A stretch of DNA of 64,000 bases from Psychroserpens sp. GTDB lineage: Bacteria > Bacteroidota > Bacteroidia > Flavobacteriales > Flavobacteriaceae. This document shows, one piece after another, positions 46,720-55,552 of the stretch (the stretch's first letter is position 1; each line of letters opens with the position of its first letter). The position numbers and the translations under genes are program-made. Under the pieces are notes generated by a model. It was not told the DNA's origin. It did no database searches and saw only the letters and a list, made by a program, of their open reading frames with translations. The DNA lies in NCBI GenBank assembly GCA_017643165.1, contig JAEPNY010000004.1, positions 175,745-239,744 of the forward strand. The letters run 5' to 3'.

Positions 46720-47100
46720 ATGGCACACGCGCATAAATTAGAAATATTAAGAGGTTTAATTAAGTTTAAATCAAATACCCAAAAGATTTGGGGTGTATTG
46801 ATCCTTTTGTCTATAGTAACTGCAGTTGAGGTAGTATTAGGTATCTACAAACCAGAAGCCTTAATGACTAAAGTGATTGGGATGAAGTTGTTAAACTGGA
46901 TATTCATCATTCTTACAATAGTAAAAGCCTACTACATTACTTGGGACTTCATGCACATGAGAGATGAAACTAAATTTTTAAGACGTATGGTAGTTTGGAC
47001 AGGAGTATTCTTGATCTGCTACTTGGTTTTTATTCTGTTACAGGAAGGTGGATATATTGAAGGCATTTATTCTTCTGGTTTTATCAAGCGAGATTTTTAA
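46720..47100 (+). CDS. Cytochrome c oxidase subunit IV
   Basis: This 126-residue protein has three membrane helices (about 22-42, 55-75 and 92-110) and matches the bacterial subunit IV (COX4_pro / DUF-type) family: an N-terminal cytoplasmic segment starting M-A-H-A-H, then W-G-V-L and a W-D-F-M-H-M-R-D-E loop. It has no cofactor and is thought to stabilise the complex. It ends the subunit III operon, before a terminator. Confidence 0.85.
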   Translation: MAHAHKLEILRGLIKFKSNTQKIWGVLILLSIVTAVEVVLGIYKPEALMTKVIGMKLLNWIFIILTIVKAYYITWDFMHMRDETKFLRRMVVWTGVFLICYLVFILLQEGGYIEGIYSSGFIKRDF

Positions 47101-47129
47101 TATGTTATTATTAATATAAACTATATGAA

Positions 47130-47157
47130 AAGGCGGTTTTTTTGAACCGTCTTTTTT
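47130..47157 (+). terminator. Terminator after subunit IV
   Basis: GGCGGTT (47132-47138) pairs with AACCGTC (47145-47151) with one G-T wobble and A-T extension, loop TTTTTG, then six T. The T tract merges with the -7 box of the next gene. Confidence 0.75.
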
Positions 47158-47164
47158 ATTTTTG
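47157..47164 (+). promoter_or_regulatory. -7 box upstream of the SCO cluster
   Basis: TATTTTTG lies 71 nt before the ATG at 47236 and overlaps the tail of the preceding terminator. A 5' leader of about 65 nt is implied. Confidence 0.5.
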
Positions 47165-47235
47165 CAAAGTCAAATTAAGTTGCAAGTTTGTGGCTTTTTT
47201 TGACCGATTAATAAATAATTTTGAAGGAAGTACAG

Positions 47236-47952
47236 ATGAAAAAAAACAACACTAAGCGAAACATTGTATTAGGAATTTTATTTTTTTTACCTGTGTTTTT
47301 TTTATTGATGTTATATCCGTCAACACATAACTATGATCCTTTAGAAGTGGTAGATGAAGACGTATCTGAAATTCAATTTTTTAATACTACAACTGAAGCT
47401 AAAATTACTTTAGAAGATCATATTACGGTATTAGGGTTCCTCGGAAATGACCCAATAAAAAATAATATTGCAGCGTCAAACCTTAAAGAACTCATCTATG
47501 ATAAGTTTAAAGGGTTTAAGAAATTTCAAATCGTTCTTGTGCTGCCCAAAGGTGCTGAAGAAGGCGCTGAAGCACTTCAGAAAGAAATTAATTATTATGA
47601 AGATATGCGATTTTGGCACTATGTATTCGGAGAGCCAAATGACATACAAAACTTGTTCCGAAGCCTTAAGACTGAAGAACCACTAGGAGCTGATCTGTCT
47701 ACCGATCATATTTTTATAATCGATAAAGACCTCAAGCAACGTGGTCGCTTAGATGATAGAAATAAAACGGAAGTTGAAAAGAAAGCAACGGCTTATCCAT
47801 TGTATTCATATGATTGCATTGAAGTTTCAGAAATCAAAAATAAAATGAGCGACGACTTACGTATCTTATTTACTGAATATCGACAAAAACGAAAAGGAAC
47901 ATTCGATTCTTCTACAAGACGAGCCGAAGATTTAAAGTCTGAAGACGAATAA
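47236..47952 (+). CDS. Membrane-anchored protein of unknown function beside SCO
   Basis: I start at the ATG at 47236, the point from which an uncleaved membrane anchor (about 8-27) follows. The 238-residue protein then has a soluble periplasmic domain whose beta-alpha pattern resembles a thioredoxin or SCO fold: a strand T-V-L-G-F-L-G-N-D, a helix, Q-I-V-L-V-L-P-K-G, later D-H-I-F-I-I-D-K-D-L-K-Q-R-G, which looks like the SCO/thioredoxin core strand. It has no C-x-x-x-C and only one cysteine. It precedes SCO by 12 nt, so a role in oxidase assembly is suggested by position only. I do not recognise a named family. Confidence 0.75.
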   Translation: MKKNNTKRNIVLGILFFLPVFFLLMLYPSTHNYDPLEVVDEDVSEIQFFNTTTEAKITLEDHITVLGFLGNDPIKNNIAASNLKELIYDKFKGFKKFQIVLVLPKGAEEGAEALQKEINYYEDMRFWHYVFGEPNDIQNLFRSLKTEEPLGADLSTDHIFIIDKDLKQRGRLDDRNKTEVEKKATAYPLYSYDCIEVSEIKNKMSDDLRILFTEYRQKRKGTFDSSTRRAEDLKSEDE

Positions 47953-47964
47953 ACTACAAGCAAA

Positions 47965-48729
47965 ATGAACGCTAAAAAAACAAACTACTCGTATATAGGC
48001 ATTGCATTCATAATTCTGGTATTTGGAATTATATTTATTCCTAGAATCGTCGATCGTATTCAAGGAGATGATATTACGAGATCTGAAAGTCGCAGTCAAG
48101 ATGTTACAACAACTTCAGATGGCTATGTTTCTGATCTCATGTTCTTAGAAATTAATGGTGAGCCTAAAAAAGTACCTCAATTTTCATTCGTTAATCATAG
48201 AGGAGAAACCATTTCAAATAAGGACTACGAAGGAAAAGTATATGTTGTTGAATTTTTCTTTACGACATGTCCTACAATCTGTCCAAGAATGAATAGAAAT
48301 CTAGTTCAAATTCAAAATACATTTTCAGAATTTGAAGATTTTGGTGTGGCCTCTTTCACGATTAATCCAGAGTATGATACAACTGAGGTTCTTAATTCCT
48401 ACGCTCAAAATTATGGAATTACGAATCCTAACTGGCATCTCATGACTGGCGATCAAAAGGCGATTTATGCCTTAGCTAATATTGGATTTAATATTTATGC
48501 TGGAGAAAATCCAGATGTTGATGGTGGTTTTGAGCACTCTGGTAATTTTGCGCTCATTGATAAAAACGGTTTTATGCGTTCCAGAAAAGATGACTTCGGA
48601 AATCCAAAAATCTTTTACCGAGGAATTATTAGTGAAGAAGAAGGTCAGGATGAAGATGGTGAATTAGAAGAAATAAGCATACTTAAAGAAGATATTGCCA
48701 AATTATTAAAAGAAGAGTACTCCGAATGA
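47965..48729 (+). CDS. SCO1/SenC family copper chaperone
   Basis: This 254-residue protein has an N-terminal membrane anchor (about 8-26) and a periplasmic SCO domain. The copper ligands are C102 and C106 in T-T-C-P-T-I-C-P and H191 in E-H-S-G-N-F. The core strand D-K-N-G-F-M-R-S is kept. SCO proteins deliver copper to, or reduce the cysteines of, the CuA site of oxidase subunit II (encoded here as coxB). It overlaps the next gene by 4 nt (ATGA). Confidence 0.93.
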   Translation: MNAKKTNYSYIGIAFIILVFGIIFIPRIVDRIQGDDITRSESRSQDVTTTSDGYVSDLMFLEINGEPKKVPQFSFVNHRGETISNKDYEGKVYVVEFFFTTCPTICPRMNRNLVQIQNTFSEFEDFGVASFTINPEYDTTEVLNSYAQNYGITNPNWHLMTGDQKAIYALANIGFNIYAGENPDVDGGFEHSGNFALIDKNGFMRSRKDDFGNPKIFYRGIISEEEGQDEDGELEEISILKEDIAKLLKEEYSE

Positions 48730-49262
48730 ATAGTAACGAAAAATTAGCAAAAGAGAAGAAGTATAATAAATGGATCGTTGTATTATCTATTGCGATTCCA
48801 TTAGTTGTAGCGATATTGTTTGGTGTGAAACTGCCAAATGTTGAACCCTTATCTTTTTTACCACCAATCTATGCATCAATAAATGCGGCGACGGCTATTA
48901 TACTATTAATTGCGTTATGGGCCATCAAGAATGGGAATCGTAAACTGCATGAAAATTTAATGAAGTTTGCGATCGTATTATCGGTGGCATTTCTTGCGAT
49001 GTATGTTGCCTATCATATGACCAGTGAGTCGACAAAATTTGGTGGCGAAGGCCTTATACGATACGTATATTATTTTATTCTTTTAACGCATATTCTGTTA
49101 TCGATTGTTGTGATACCATTCGTTTTGATTACCTACGTTAGAGCGATCACTGATAATTTTGAACGTCACAAGAAAATTGCTAGAATTACATTTCCTATTT
49201 GGTTGTATGTTGCCGTAACAGGTGTCATCGTTTATTTGATGATTTCACCTTATTATACCTAA
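48726..49262 (+). CDS. DUF420 membrane protein, CtaM-like
   Basis: This 178-residue protein has five membrane helices and the DUF420 pattern, including H-E-N-L-M-K in a loop, a central A-Y-H-M-T-S and T-H-I-L-L-S, and R-H-K-K-I-A-R-I-T before the last helix; the spaced histidines are family features. A firmicute relative, CtaM, is needed for aa3-type oxidase function; a similar role in assembling the Cox enzyme here is inference. It overlaps the SCO gene by 4 nt, so translation is probably coupled. Confidence 0.88.
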   Translation: MNSNEKLAKEKKYNKWIVVLSIAIPLVVAILFGVKLPNVEPLSFLPPIYASINAATAIILLIALWAIKNGNRKLHENLMKFAIVLSVAFLAMYVAYHMTSESTKFGGEGLIRYVYYFILLTHILLSIVVIPFVLITYVRAITDNFERHKKIARITFPIWLYVAVTGVIVYLMISPYYT

Positions 49263-49266
49263 TTGC

Positions 49267-49503
49267 ATGAAGCGTCAATTATTACTTTGTATTGCGTCGT
49301 TTTTCGTTTGGTTTCAAACCAATGCACAATGTGCTATGTGCAGGGCTGTATTAGAAAGTGAAGAAGGACAGTCTACTGCTGAAGGTGTAAATGATGGGAT
49401 CATGTATCTTATGGTAATTCCTTATCTATTAGTTGGGGGAATCGGATTTATGATCTATTGGAAATATTTCAGAACGAAAAAAGTTACAGAAATAAGTTCT
49501 TAA
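49267..49503 (+). CDS. Small membrane protein with CAMC motif
   Basis: This 78-residue protein has a signal peptide (cut after Q-T-N-A-Q) directly followed by C-A-M-C, a short polar stretch, and one membrane helix (about 46-66). The two cysteines therefore lie at the very N terminus of the mature protein on the periplasmic side. It begins 4 nt after the DUF420 gene and closes the oxidase assembly cluster, so copper handling or thiol chemistry for the oxidase is plausible. It looks like a conserved small protein of Bacteroidota; no named family is recognised with certainty. Confidence 0.8.
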   Translation: MKRQLLLCIASFFVWFQTNAQCAMCRAVLESEEGQSTAEGVNDGIMYLMVIPYLLVGGIGFMIYWKYFRTKKVTEISS

Positions 49504-49601
49504 TTGCTGTAACACTTTTGATATTTAAGCGTCTTCTAATAAATGTCAATCAAAATACAATTCTTAACAAATACTTAGCACAATCCAGTTATGGATTTCT
49601 T

Positions 49602-49609
49602 TAGTTTTG
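49602..49609 (+). promoter_or_regulatory. -7 box of the ABC efflux operon promoter
   Basis: TAGTTTTG matches TAnnTTTG. It lies 21 nt before the ATG at 49631 and excludes the upstream in-frame TTG at 49607 as a start. Confidence 0.6.
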
Positions 49610-49630
49610 TGTGAATTAACCATCTATATC

Positions 49631-50332
49631 ATGATCCAAATCAAAGATTTACATAAATCTTACCATATGGGAAGCAACTCGCTTCATGTGTTAAAGGGTA
49701 TTAATTTTGATGTTAAAGAGGGAGAGCTAGTATCTATTATGGGTTCTTCTGGTTCAGGAAAATCTACCTTATTAAACATTCTTGGAATGCTAGATGAGGC
49801 GGATAGCGGAAGCTATTTATTAGATAATGTACCCATCAAAAACTTGAACGAAAAAATAGCTGCAAAATACCGAAATGAATTCTTAGGATTTATTTTTCAG
49901 TCGTTTAATCTTATTAATTATAAAAGCGCTTTGGATAACGTTTCAATGCCGTTGTATTATAAAGGCATAAAACGAAAAGAACGTACGCAGAAAGCCATGC
50001 ATTATTTAGAGAAGGTTGGTCTTGCCGAATGGTCTCATCATTTGCCGAGTGAACTTTCTGGAGGGCAAAAGCAGCGTGTTGCAATTGCTAGAGCATTGGC
50101 AAGTGAACCGAAAGTACTCCTAGCTGATGAGCCAACCGGAGCATTAGATACCAAAACCTCTTATGAGGTTATGGAGTTAATCCAAGGTATCAATGATGAA
50201 GGAAAGACCATACTAGTGGTAACGCACGAACATGATATCGCACAAATGACAAAGCGCATCGTCAATCTAAAGGATGGTGTTATCATTGATGATAAAGTAG
50301 TGGAACAAGTTAGAGCTTCAGAACATGTTTGA
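49631..50332 (+). CDS. ABC transporter ATP-binding protein, MacB/LolD family
   Basis: From the ATG at 49631 the protein has 233 residues. It shows Walker [10 protein letters not shown] (about 38-46), the signature L-S-G-G-Q-K-Q-R, Walker B V-L-L-A-D-E-P and the H-loop T-H-E-H-D. The sequence around Q-loop F-I-F-Q-S-F-N-L is that of the MacB/LolD subfamily, which drives mechanotransmission to the permeases rather than transporting substrate through the membrane. It overlaps the first permease gene by 8 nt and belongs to a six-gene operon. Confidence 0.95.
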   Translation: MIQIKDLHKSYHMGSNSLHVLKGINFDVKEGELVSIMGSSGSGKSTLLNILGMLDEADSGSYLLDNVPIKNLNEKIAAKYRNEFLGFIFQSFNLINYKSALDNVSMPLYYKGIKRKERTQKAMHYLEKVGLAEWSHHLPSELSGGQKQRVAIARALASEPKVLLADEPTGALDTKTSYEVMELIQGINDEGKTILVVTHEHDIAQMTKRIVNLKDGVIIDDKVVEQVRASEHV

Positions 50333-51569
50333 TCTAGAACGTTGGCAGGAAATATTTGAAACCTTAAGTAAGAATAAACTACGGACATTTCTTACTGGTC
50401 TATCGGTGGCTTCAGGAATATTTATCCTAGTAGTGCTACTCGGATTTAGTAAGGGTATCGAGAATGGTGTAAGATCACAATTCGAACAAGACGCTACCAA
50501 TCGTATTTCGGTTTGGACTGGTGTAACGACTAAAGGTTATAAAGGTTTAAATCCGGGGCGTTATATTCAAATGAAGAACTCATCATTCGAAGCTGTAGAG
50601 AATAAATATGATGACTATCTGGATTACCGCACAAAAGACTATAATATTTGGGGTGGAAATGTTACGTATAATAATGAAACCGGAAATTATCGTGTGCGTG
50701 GCACCTTACCAGACAATCAATTTATAGAAAATGCTGATATCGGTTCAGGACGCTTTGTAAGTCAATTAGATGTTGAAGAGCGTAAAAAAGTGGCTGTTAT
50801 TGGTAATAAGATGAAAGTCGACCTATTTAAAGGCGAGGACCCAATCGATAAGAACATTCAGATCTTTGGGATGAACTTTAAGGTTATTGGCGTTTACTTC
50901 GATCCAGGAGGAGATCGTGAAGAAAGTCAGGTGTATATTCCAGTGTCAACGGCACAGCAAGTGTTCAATGCCGGTGAGAATATTCGAAATATGGCATTTA
51001 CAGTAAAAATGGCAGATAATTTCGATGATGCCGTAGCAATGTCAACGGCTATTTCCGAAGGAATAGAACAACAATTAAAAGAAATTCACACAGTAGCACC
51101 TGATGATATGAGTGCTGTGCGTGTTAATAACACGCTAGAGGAAGCACAGAAAATTTATTCATTAATAGCTACCATCCAGGCTGTATTCTGGTTTGTAGGT
51201 ATTGGAACTATCATTGCTGGAATTGTAGGTGTTGGAAATATAATGCTCATCATCGTAAAAGAGCGTACCAAGGAAATTGGAATTAGAAAAGCCCTTGGTG
51301 CTTATCCGACATCTATCGTTGGAATGATTTTACAAGAAGCTGTATTCGTGACTATGTTTGCAGGGCTTTTTGGATTAATCTTTGGTTTAGGGCTTTTAGA
51401 GCTAGTTGGGCCAAATATTGAAAATGATTTTATTAAGTACCCTCAGGTAAACTTCAATATTGCAATAACTACAGTATTTATTTTAGTTCTCGCAGGAACA
51501 TTTGCAGGATTTATTCCGGCATATAGAGCAGCGAAAATCAAACCCATTATTGCATTAAGAGACGAATAA
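50325..51569 (+). CDS. MacB-type ABC permease 1
   Basis: This 414-residue permease has the MacB layout: an N-terminal membrane helix (about 20-42), a large periplasmic domain (about 45-280, MacB_PCD type) and three C-terminal helices with the E-x-G-I-R-K-A-L-G-A-Y-P motif in the coupling loop. It is paralogous to the gene that follows, so a heterodimer is likely. The operon order is ATPase, permease 1, permease 2, adaptor 1, TolC, adaptor 2. Confidence 0.93.
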   Translation: MFDLERWQEIFETLSKNKLRTFLTGLSVASGIFILVVLLGFSKGIENGVRSQFEQDATNRISVWTGVTTKGYKGLNPGRYIQMKNSSFEAVENKYDDYLDYRTKDYNIWGGNVTYNNETGNYRVRGTLPDNQFIENADIGSGRFVSQLDVEERKKVAVIGNKMKVDLFKGEDPIDKNIQIFGMNFKVIGVYFDPGGDREESQVYIPVSTAQQVFNAGENIRNMAFTVKMADNFDDAVAMSTAISEGIEQQLKEIHTVAPDDMSAVRVNNTLEEAQKIYSLIATIQAVFWFVGIGTIIAGIVGVGNIMLIIVKERTKEIGIRKALGAYPTSIVGMILQEAVFVTMFAGLFGLIFGLGLLELVGPNIENDFIKYPQVNFNIAITTVFILVLAGTFAGFIPAYRAAKIKPIIALRDE

Positions 51570-51570
51570 T

Positions 51571-52830
51571 ATGTTTAGTAAAGATCGTTGGAATGAAATA
51601 TTAGAAGCACTCAATGCCAATAAGTTTAGAACTTTTTTGACGGCATTCGGTGTGTTCTGGGGAATTACCATTTTAGTTTTGTTATTGGCACTTACAAATG
51701 GGTTGAAAAATGGGGTTACTGCCGATTTTGGAGATTTTGCGACCAATTCAATGTTTATGTGGACGCAAGGAACCTCTAAGCCATATAAAGGTTTGCCAAA
51801 AGGAAGATATTTTAATTATAAGATAGGTGATGTAGAAGCTATTAAAGCTGAAATTCCAAATCTAAAATACGTATCTCCACGAAATCAATTAGGAGGTTTT
51901 AGAGGAGCAAATAATGTGATTCGCGGAACGAAAACGGGCGCTTTTGAAATTTACGGTGATTATCCTGAATATATCAAACAGCAACCAATGGATATTCTTC
52001 AAGGACGATTTATTAGCTATTCTGATATTGATGCCAAACGAAAGATATGTGTAATAGGAACCGACGTTGTGAGAAGTCTTTATGCGAAAGGGGAAGATGC
52101 ATTAGGAACGTATATAAAAATCAATGGTGTTAACTTTTTGGTCGTTGGGACTTTTAAAATGAGCAATAGTCAAGGGGATGACGAACAAGATGCGAATACC
52201 ATTTATATTCCATTCACAACTTTTGGACAGGCATTTAATCGAGGCGAAAATGTAGGCTGGATGGCAATTACTGCGGAAGACGGTATTAGTATCACATCAT
52301 TAAAGCAGCAGATATTTGATTTAATGAAATCACGTCATAAAGTTCATCCTGAAGATCAACGTGCCATTGGACATTTTGATTTATCAGAACAATTTGAGCG
52401 TATTTCTGGACTATTCTCTATTCTAACGCTAGTAGGTTATTTCGTAGGTGCCTTAGTCCTCATGTCTGGAATAATAGGTATCAGTAATATTATGCTGATA
52501 GTCGTTAAAGAGCGCACTAAAGAAATTGGTGTAAGGCGCGCTTTAGGAGCAACACCATGGACGATCAAATCTCAAATTTTACAAGAAAGTTTAATCCTAA
52601 CTATTCTTGCAGGTATGGTCGGAATTTCATTCGCCGCATTAGTGATATGGATTATGAACAGCATTTTAGATAGTGTCGGGCCAGTAGAGAATTTTGCTAA
52701 TCCGAGCGTAAGTATGCAAGTCGTTTTTACGGCCTTGATTATACTCGTAGTCTCAGGAGTGCTCGCCGGATTAATTCCTGCAAATAGTGCCACTAAAATG
52801 AAACCTGTTGACGCTTTAAGAATCGAATAA
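51571..52830 (+). CDS. MacB-type ABC permease 2
   Basis: This 419-residue paralogue of the previous gene starts one base after its stop codon. It has the same N-terminal helix, periplasmic MacB_PCD domain and C-terminal three-helix bundle with E-I-G-V-R-R-A-L-G-A-T-P. The two paralogues have clearly diverged, which fits an obligate heterodimer sharing the single ATPase. The substrate is unknown; macrolide, peptide and lipoprotein export are all known for the family. Confidence 0.93.
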   Translation: MFSKDRWNEILEALNANKFRTFLTAFGVFWGITILVLLLALTNGLKNGVTADFGDFATNSMFMWTQGTSKPYKGLPKGRYFNYKIGDVEAIKAEIPNLKYVSPRNQLGGFRGANNVIRGTKTGAFEIYGDYPEYIKQQPMDILQGRFISYSDIDAKRKICVIGTDVVRSLYAKGEDALGTYIKINGVNFLVVGTFKMSNSQGDDEQDANTIYIPFTTFGQAFNRGENVGWMAITAEDGISITSLKQQIFDLMKSRHKVHPEDQRAIGHFDLSEQFERISGLFSILTLVGYFVGALVLMSGIIGISNIMLIVVKERTKEIGVRRALGATPWTIKSQILQESLILTILAGMVGISFAALVIWIMNSILDSVGPVENFANPSVSMQVVFTALIILVVSGVLAGLIPANSATKMKPVDALRIE

Positions 52831-52892
52831 AATTAATCATCAAATCATAAAATTAAAGGAGAGTAAACCTTTACGAAAATTGAAATCAACTC

Positions 52893-54053
52893 ATGAAAAG
52901 AACTAAAACTGTAATCTTACTCGTATTAATCGTTGTTGTCTTTACCGTAGCATTATATTACCTATGGTTAAAGAATCAAGAAGATCCAATTACATATACT
53001 TCGGAAGCTCCAACAGAGCAAACCATTGTTGTTAAAACAGTTGCAACAGGAAGCATTGTTCCGAAAGAAGAAATCTTGATCAAGCCTAATATTTCAGGCG
53101 TGATTGAAGAAGTATTCATAGAAGCAGGTGAGTATGTTAATCAAGGGGACCTAATTGCACAAATTAGAGTGATCCCGAATGTTTCCAATTTAACAAGCGC
53201 TAAAAATAGTATTGCGTCAAATAGAACGGCACTTCAAACAGCAGAAATAAATTTTAAAACTCAAAAAGCTATTTATGATCGCCAAAAGGAACTATTTGAT
53301 AAAGGTGTAATTGCTGCGAATGAGTTCGATCAGGTTAATAATACCTACTTACAGGCGAAGCAAAGCGTGGAACAAGCTCGCATTAATGTGACTCAAGCGC
53401 GTCAGAATTATGATATTATCAAAACAGGAACGACTTCTGGTGTAGGTAATGTTGCTCAAACACAAGTAAGAGCAACAGTTTCTGGGATGGTCTTAGATGT
53501 TCCTGTAAAGGCAGGAAATCAGGTTATTGAAGCCAATAACTTCAATGAAGGTACTTCGATAGCTTCTTTGGCAGATGTCAAGAAAATGATTTTTGAAGGT
53601 AAAGTTGACGAAAGTGAAGTTGGAAAGATCAAAGAAGGACTGCCATTAGAGATAACTGTTGGTGCAATTGAAGATCAAAAATTTGATGCGGTATTAGACT
53701 ATATTGCACCGAAAGGGGTTGCCGAAAACGGCGCAATTCAATTTGCGATTAAGGGATCATTAAAGAAAATCGATTCTACATTTATTAGAGCAGGATTAAG
53801 TGCAAACGCTTCTATTATTTTAGAAAAAGCTGAACAAGTTTTAGCAATAAAAGAAGGCCTTGTACAATACGATAAAGAGTCTAAGAAACCATTCGTAGAA
53901 ATAGAAGTTGGTGATCAGAAGTATGAACGTAAAGATGTTGAATTAGGGATTAGTGATGGTATTTTTGTTGAGGTTAAGAGTGGTATTTCTATCGAAGACA
54001 AGATCAAGGTATGGAACCAGGTTCAAGGCATCCCAAAATATGCTCAACAATAA
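52893..54053 (+). CDS. HlyD-family periplasmic adaptor 1
   Basis: This 386-residue membrane-fusion protein has an N-terminal anchor (about 6-25), a lipoyl-like half motif (about 60-90), a coiled-coil hairpin (about 95-175), the second lipoyl half with R-A-T-V-S-G-M-V, and a beta-barrel domain. It bridges the inner-membrane permeases to the TolC-like channel encoded next. A 62-nt gap separates it from permease 2, but the operon appears continuous. Confidence 0.92.
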   Translation: MKRTKTVILLVLIVVVFTVALYYLWLKNQEDPITYTSEAPTEQTIVVKTVATGSIVPKEEILIKPNISGVIEEVFIEAGEYVNQGDLIAQIRVIPNVSNLTSAKNSIASNRTALQTAEINFKTQKAIYDRQKELFDKGVIAANEFDQVNNTYLQAKQSVEQARINVTQARQNYDIIKTGTTSGVGNVAQTQVRATVSGMVLDVPVKAGNQVIEANNFNEGTSIASLADVKKMIFEGKVDESEVGKIKEGLPLEITVGAIEDQKFDAVLDYIAPKGVAENGAIQFAIKGSLKKIDSTFIRAGLSANASIILEKAEQVLAIKEGLVQYDKESKKPFVEIEVGDQKYERKDVELGISDGIFVEVKSGISIEDKIKVWNQVQGIPKYAQQ

Positions 54054-54105
54054 ATTTAACATTTAGTGTAACACTTTAACATTTACAGAGACATATCAGG
54101 TAATT

Positions 54106-55548
54106 ATGAAAAAATCAATCAGCATAGTTATTGTTTTAATAACAATGAGCCTTCAAGCTCAAAATAAAAAATGGACCTTAATAGAATGCGTTCAATACGC
54201 TCTTGAAAACAATATTTCAGTAAAACAAAGTGAGCTTGACGTGGCTTCTGCCGATATTGATAAGCTTACTGCGACTGGAAATTTTTTACCAAGTTTAAAC
54301 GCAGGTAGTAGTATCCAGGAGAACACAGGTCTTAACTTCAACCCAATTACAAACAATGCACAAACTGAAACTTTCCTTTCAGTTTCGGGTAATATAAACG
54401 TTGGGTATACCTTATTTGACGGTCTTCGAAATATTCGTTCGGTACAACGAGCAGAAATTTCAAAGTTGGCAAGTCAGTACCGTTTGGATAAAATGAAAGA
54501 TGATATTTCACTCTTTGTAGCCAATGGTTATTTGCAGGTTATATTGAATAAGGCGAATCTCGAAGTCCTTAAATCTCAAAATCAAGTAACCCTAGAACAG
54601 ATTGAGCGTACGCAAGAATTAGTAGATGCTGGCTCTCTGCCACGTGGCGATTTATTAGAAATTCAGGCTACAGATGCAAGTGAAAAGCAAAGTATTGTTA
54701 ATGCAGAAAATGCAGTTCAGATATCACTCATAAGTTTAGCTCAATTATTATTGATCAAAGACTATGAAAACTTTGATATTGAAGATGAAGGCTATGACGT
54801 TGTAGATGCTGGAATTTCAAGCAAATCCCCTGAAGAAATAATTGCTGCAGCAAAAGAATCACGATCAGAAATTAGAATTGCAGAGCAAAATGTTGAATTA
54901 GCTGAAGTCGATTTAAAATTGGCTCGTGGAAATTACTATCCTACAGTTTCAGCGTTTTTTGGATATAACACAAGATATACCGATGCAACATCTTTTACAC
55001 AAACCATAGATCCAGATAACCCAACTGTAACACAACAGATTGGTGTTGTCGAAGCAACAGGACAGTCAGTTGTATCTGAATTTCCTAATCTAATAACTCA
55101 AGAAGTTGGAGCGCCAGATTTCACAGAGCAACTTTATACAAATGATGGTATTGGTTACGGACTTTCATTGAACATTCCTATATTCAATGGATTCGCATCT
55201 CGCGCAAACGTAAAACGTAGTAAAATCAATTTAGAACGTACGAAGTTTGAACTAGAACAAGCCGAATTAGATTTGGAATCAACTGTTTACCAAGCTTATG
55301 TAGATGCAAAGGGTGCATTAAAATCATACGAAGCTGCGCAATCAGCGTTAGAATCTCAACAGTTAGCTTACGACTATGCTAAGGAACGATATGACGTTGG
55401 ATTAACAAATGCATTCGATTTTAGCCAATCGAAATTACGTTATGATAATGCAAGAATTGAAGTGAATCGATCAAAATACGATTATATATTTAAGTTAAAG
55501 GTTCTGGAATTGTATTTCGGAATACCAGCAACTGAATTAAAGTTTTAA
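54106..55548 (+). CDS. TolC-family outer-membrane efflux protein
   Basis: This 480-residue protein has a signal peptide (cut after S-L-Q-A-Q) and two repeated OEP domains made of long coiled helices (about 25-225 and 245-480), which build the barrel and periplasmic tunnel of a TolC trimer. The second domain contains the typical G-L-S-L-N-I-P-I-F-N-G segment. It lies between two adaptor genes and would provide the exit channel for the MacB-type exporter. Confidence 0.94.
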   Translation: MKKSISIVIVLITMSLQAQNKKWTLIECVQYALENNISVKQSELDVASADIDKLTATGNFLPSLNAGSSIQENTGLNFNPITNNAQTETFLSVSGNINVGYTLFDGLRNIRSVQRAEISKLASQYRLDKMKDDISLFVANGYLQVILNKANLEVLKSQNQVTLEQIERTQELVDAGSLPRGDLLEIQATDASEKQSIVNAENAVQISLISLAQLLLIKDYENFDIEDEGYDVVDAGISSKSPEEIIAAAKESRSEIRIAEQNVELAEVDLKLARGNYYPTVSAFFGYNTRYTDATSFTQTIDPDNPTVTQQIGVVEATGQSVVSEFPNLITQEVGAPDFTEQLYTNDGIGYGLSLNIPIFNGFASRANVKRSKINLERTKFELEQAELDLESTVYQAYVDAKGALKSYEAAQSALESQQLAYDYAKERYDVGLTNAFDFSQSKLRYDNARIEVNRSKYDYIFKLKVLELYFGIPATELKF

Positions 55549-55552
55549 AACC

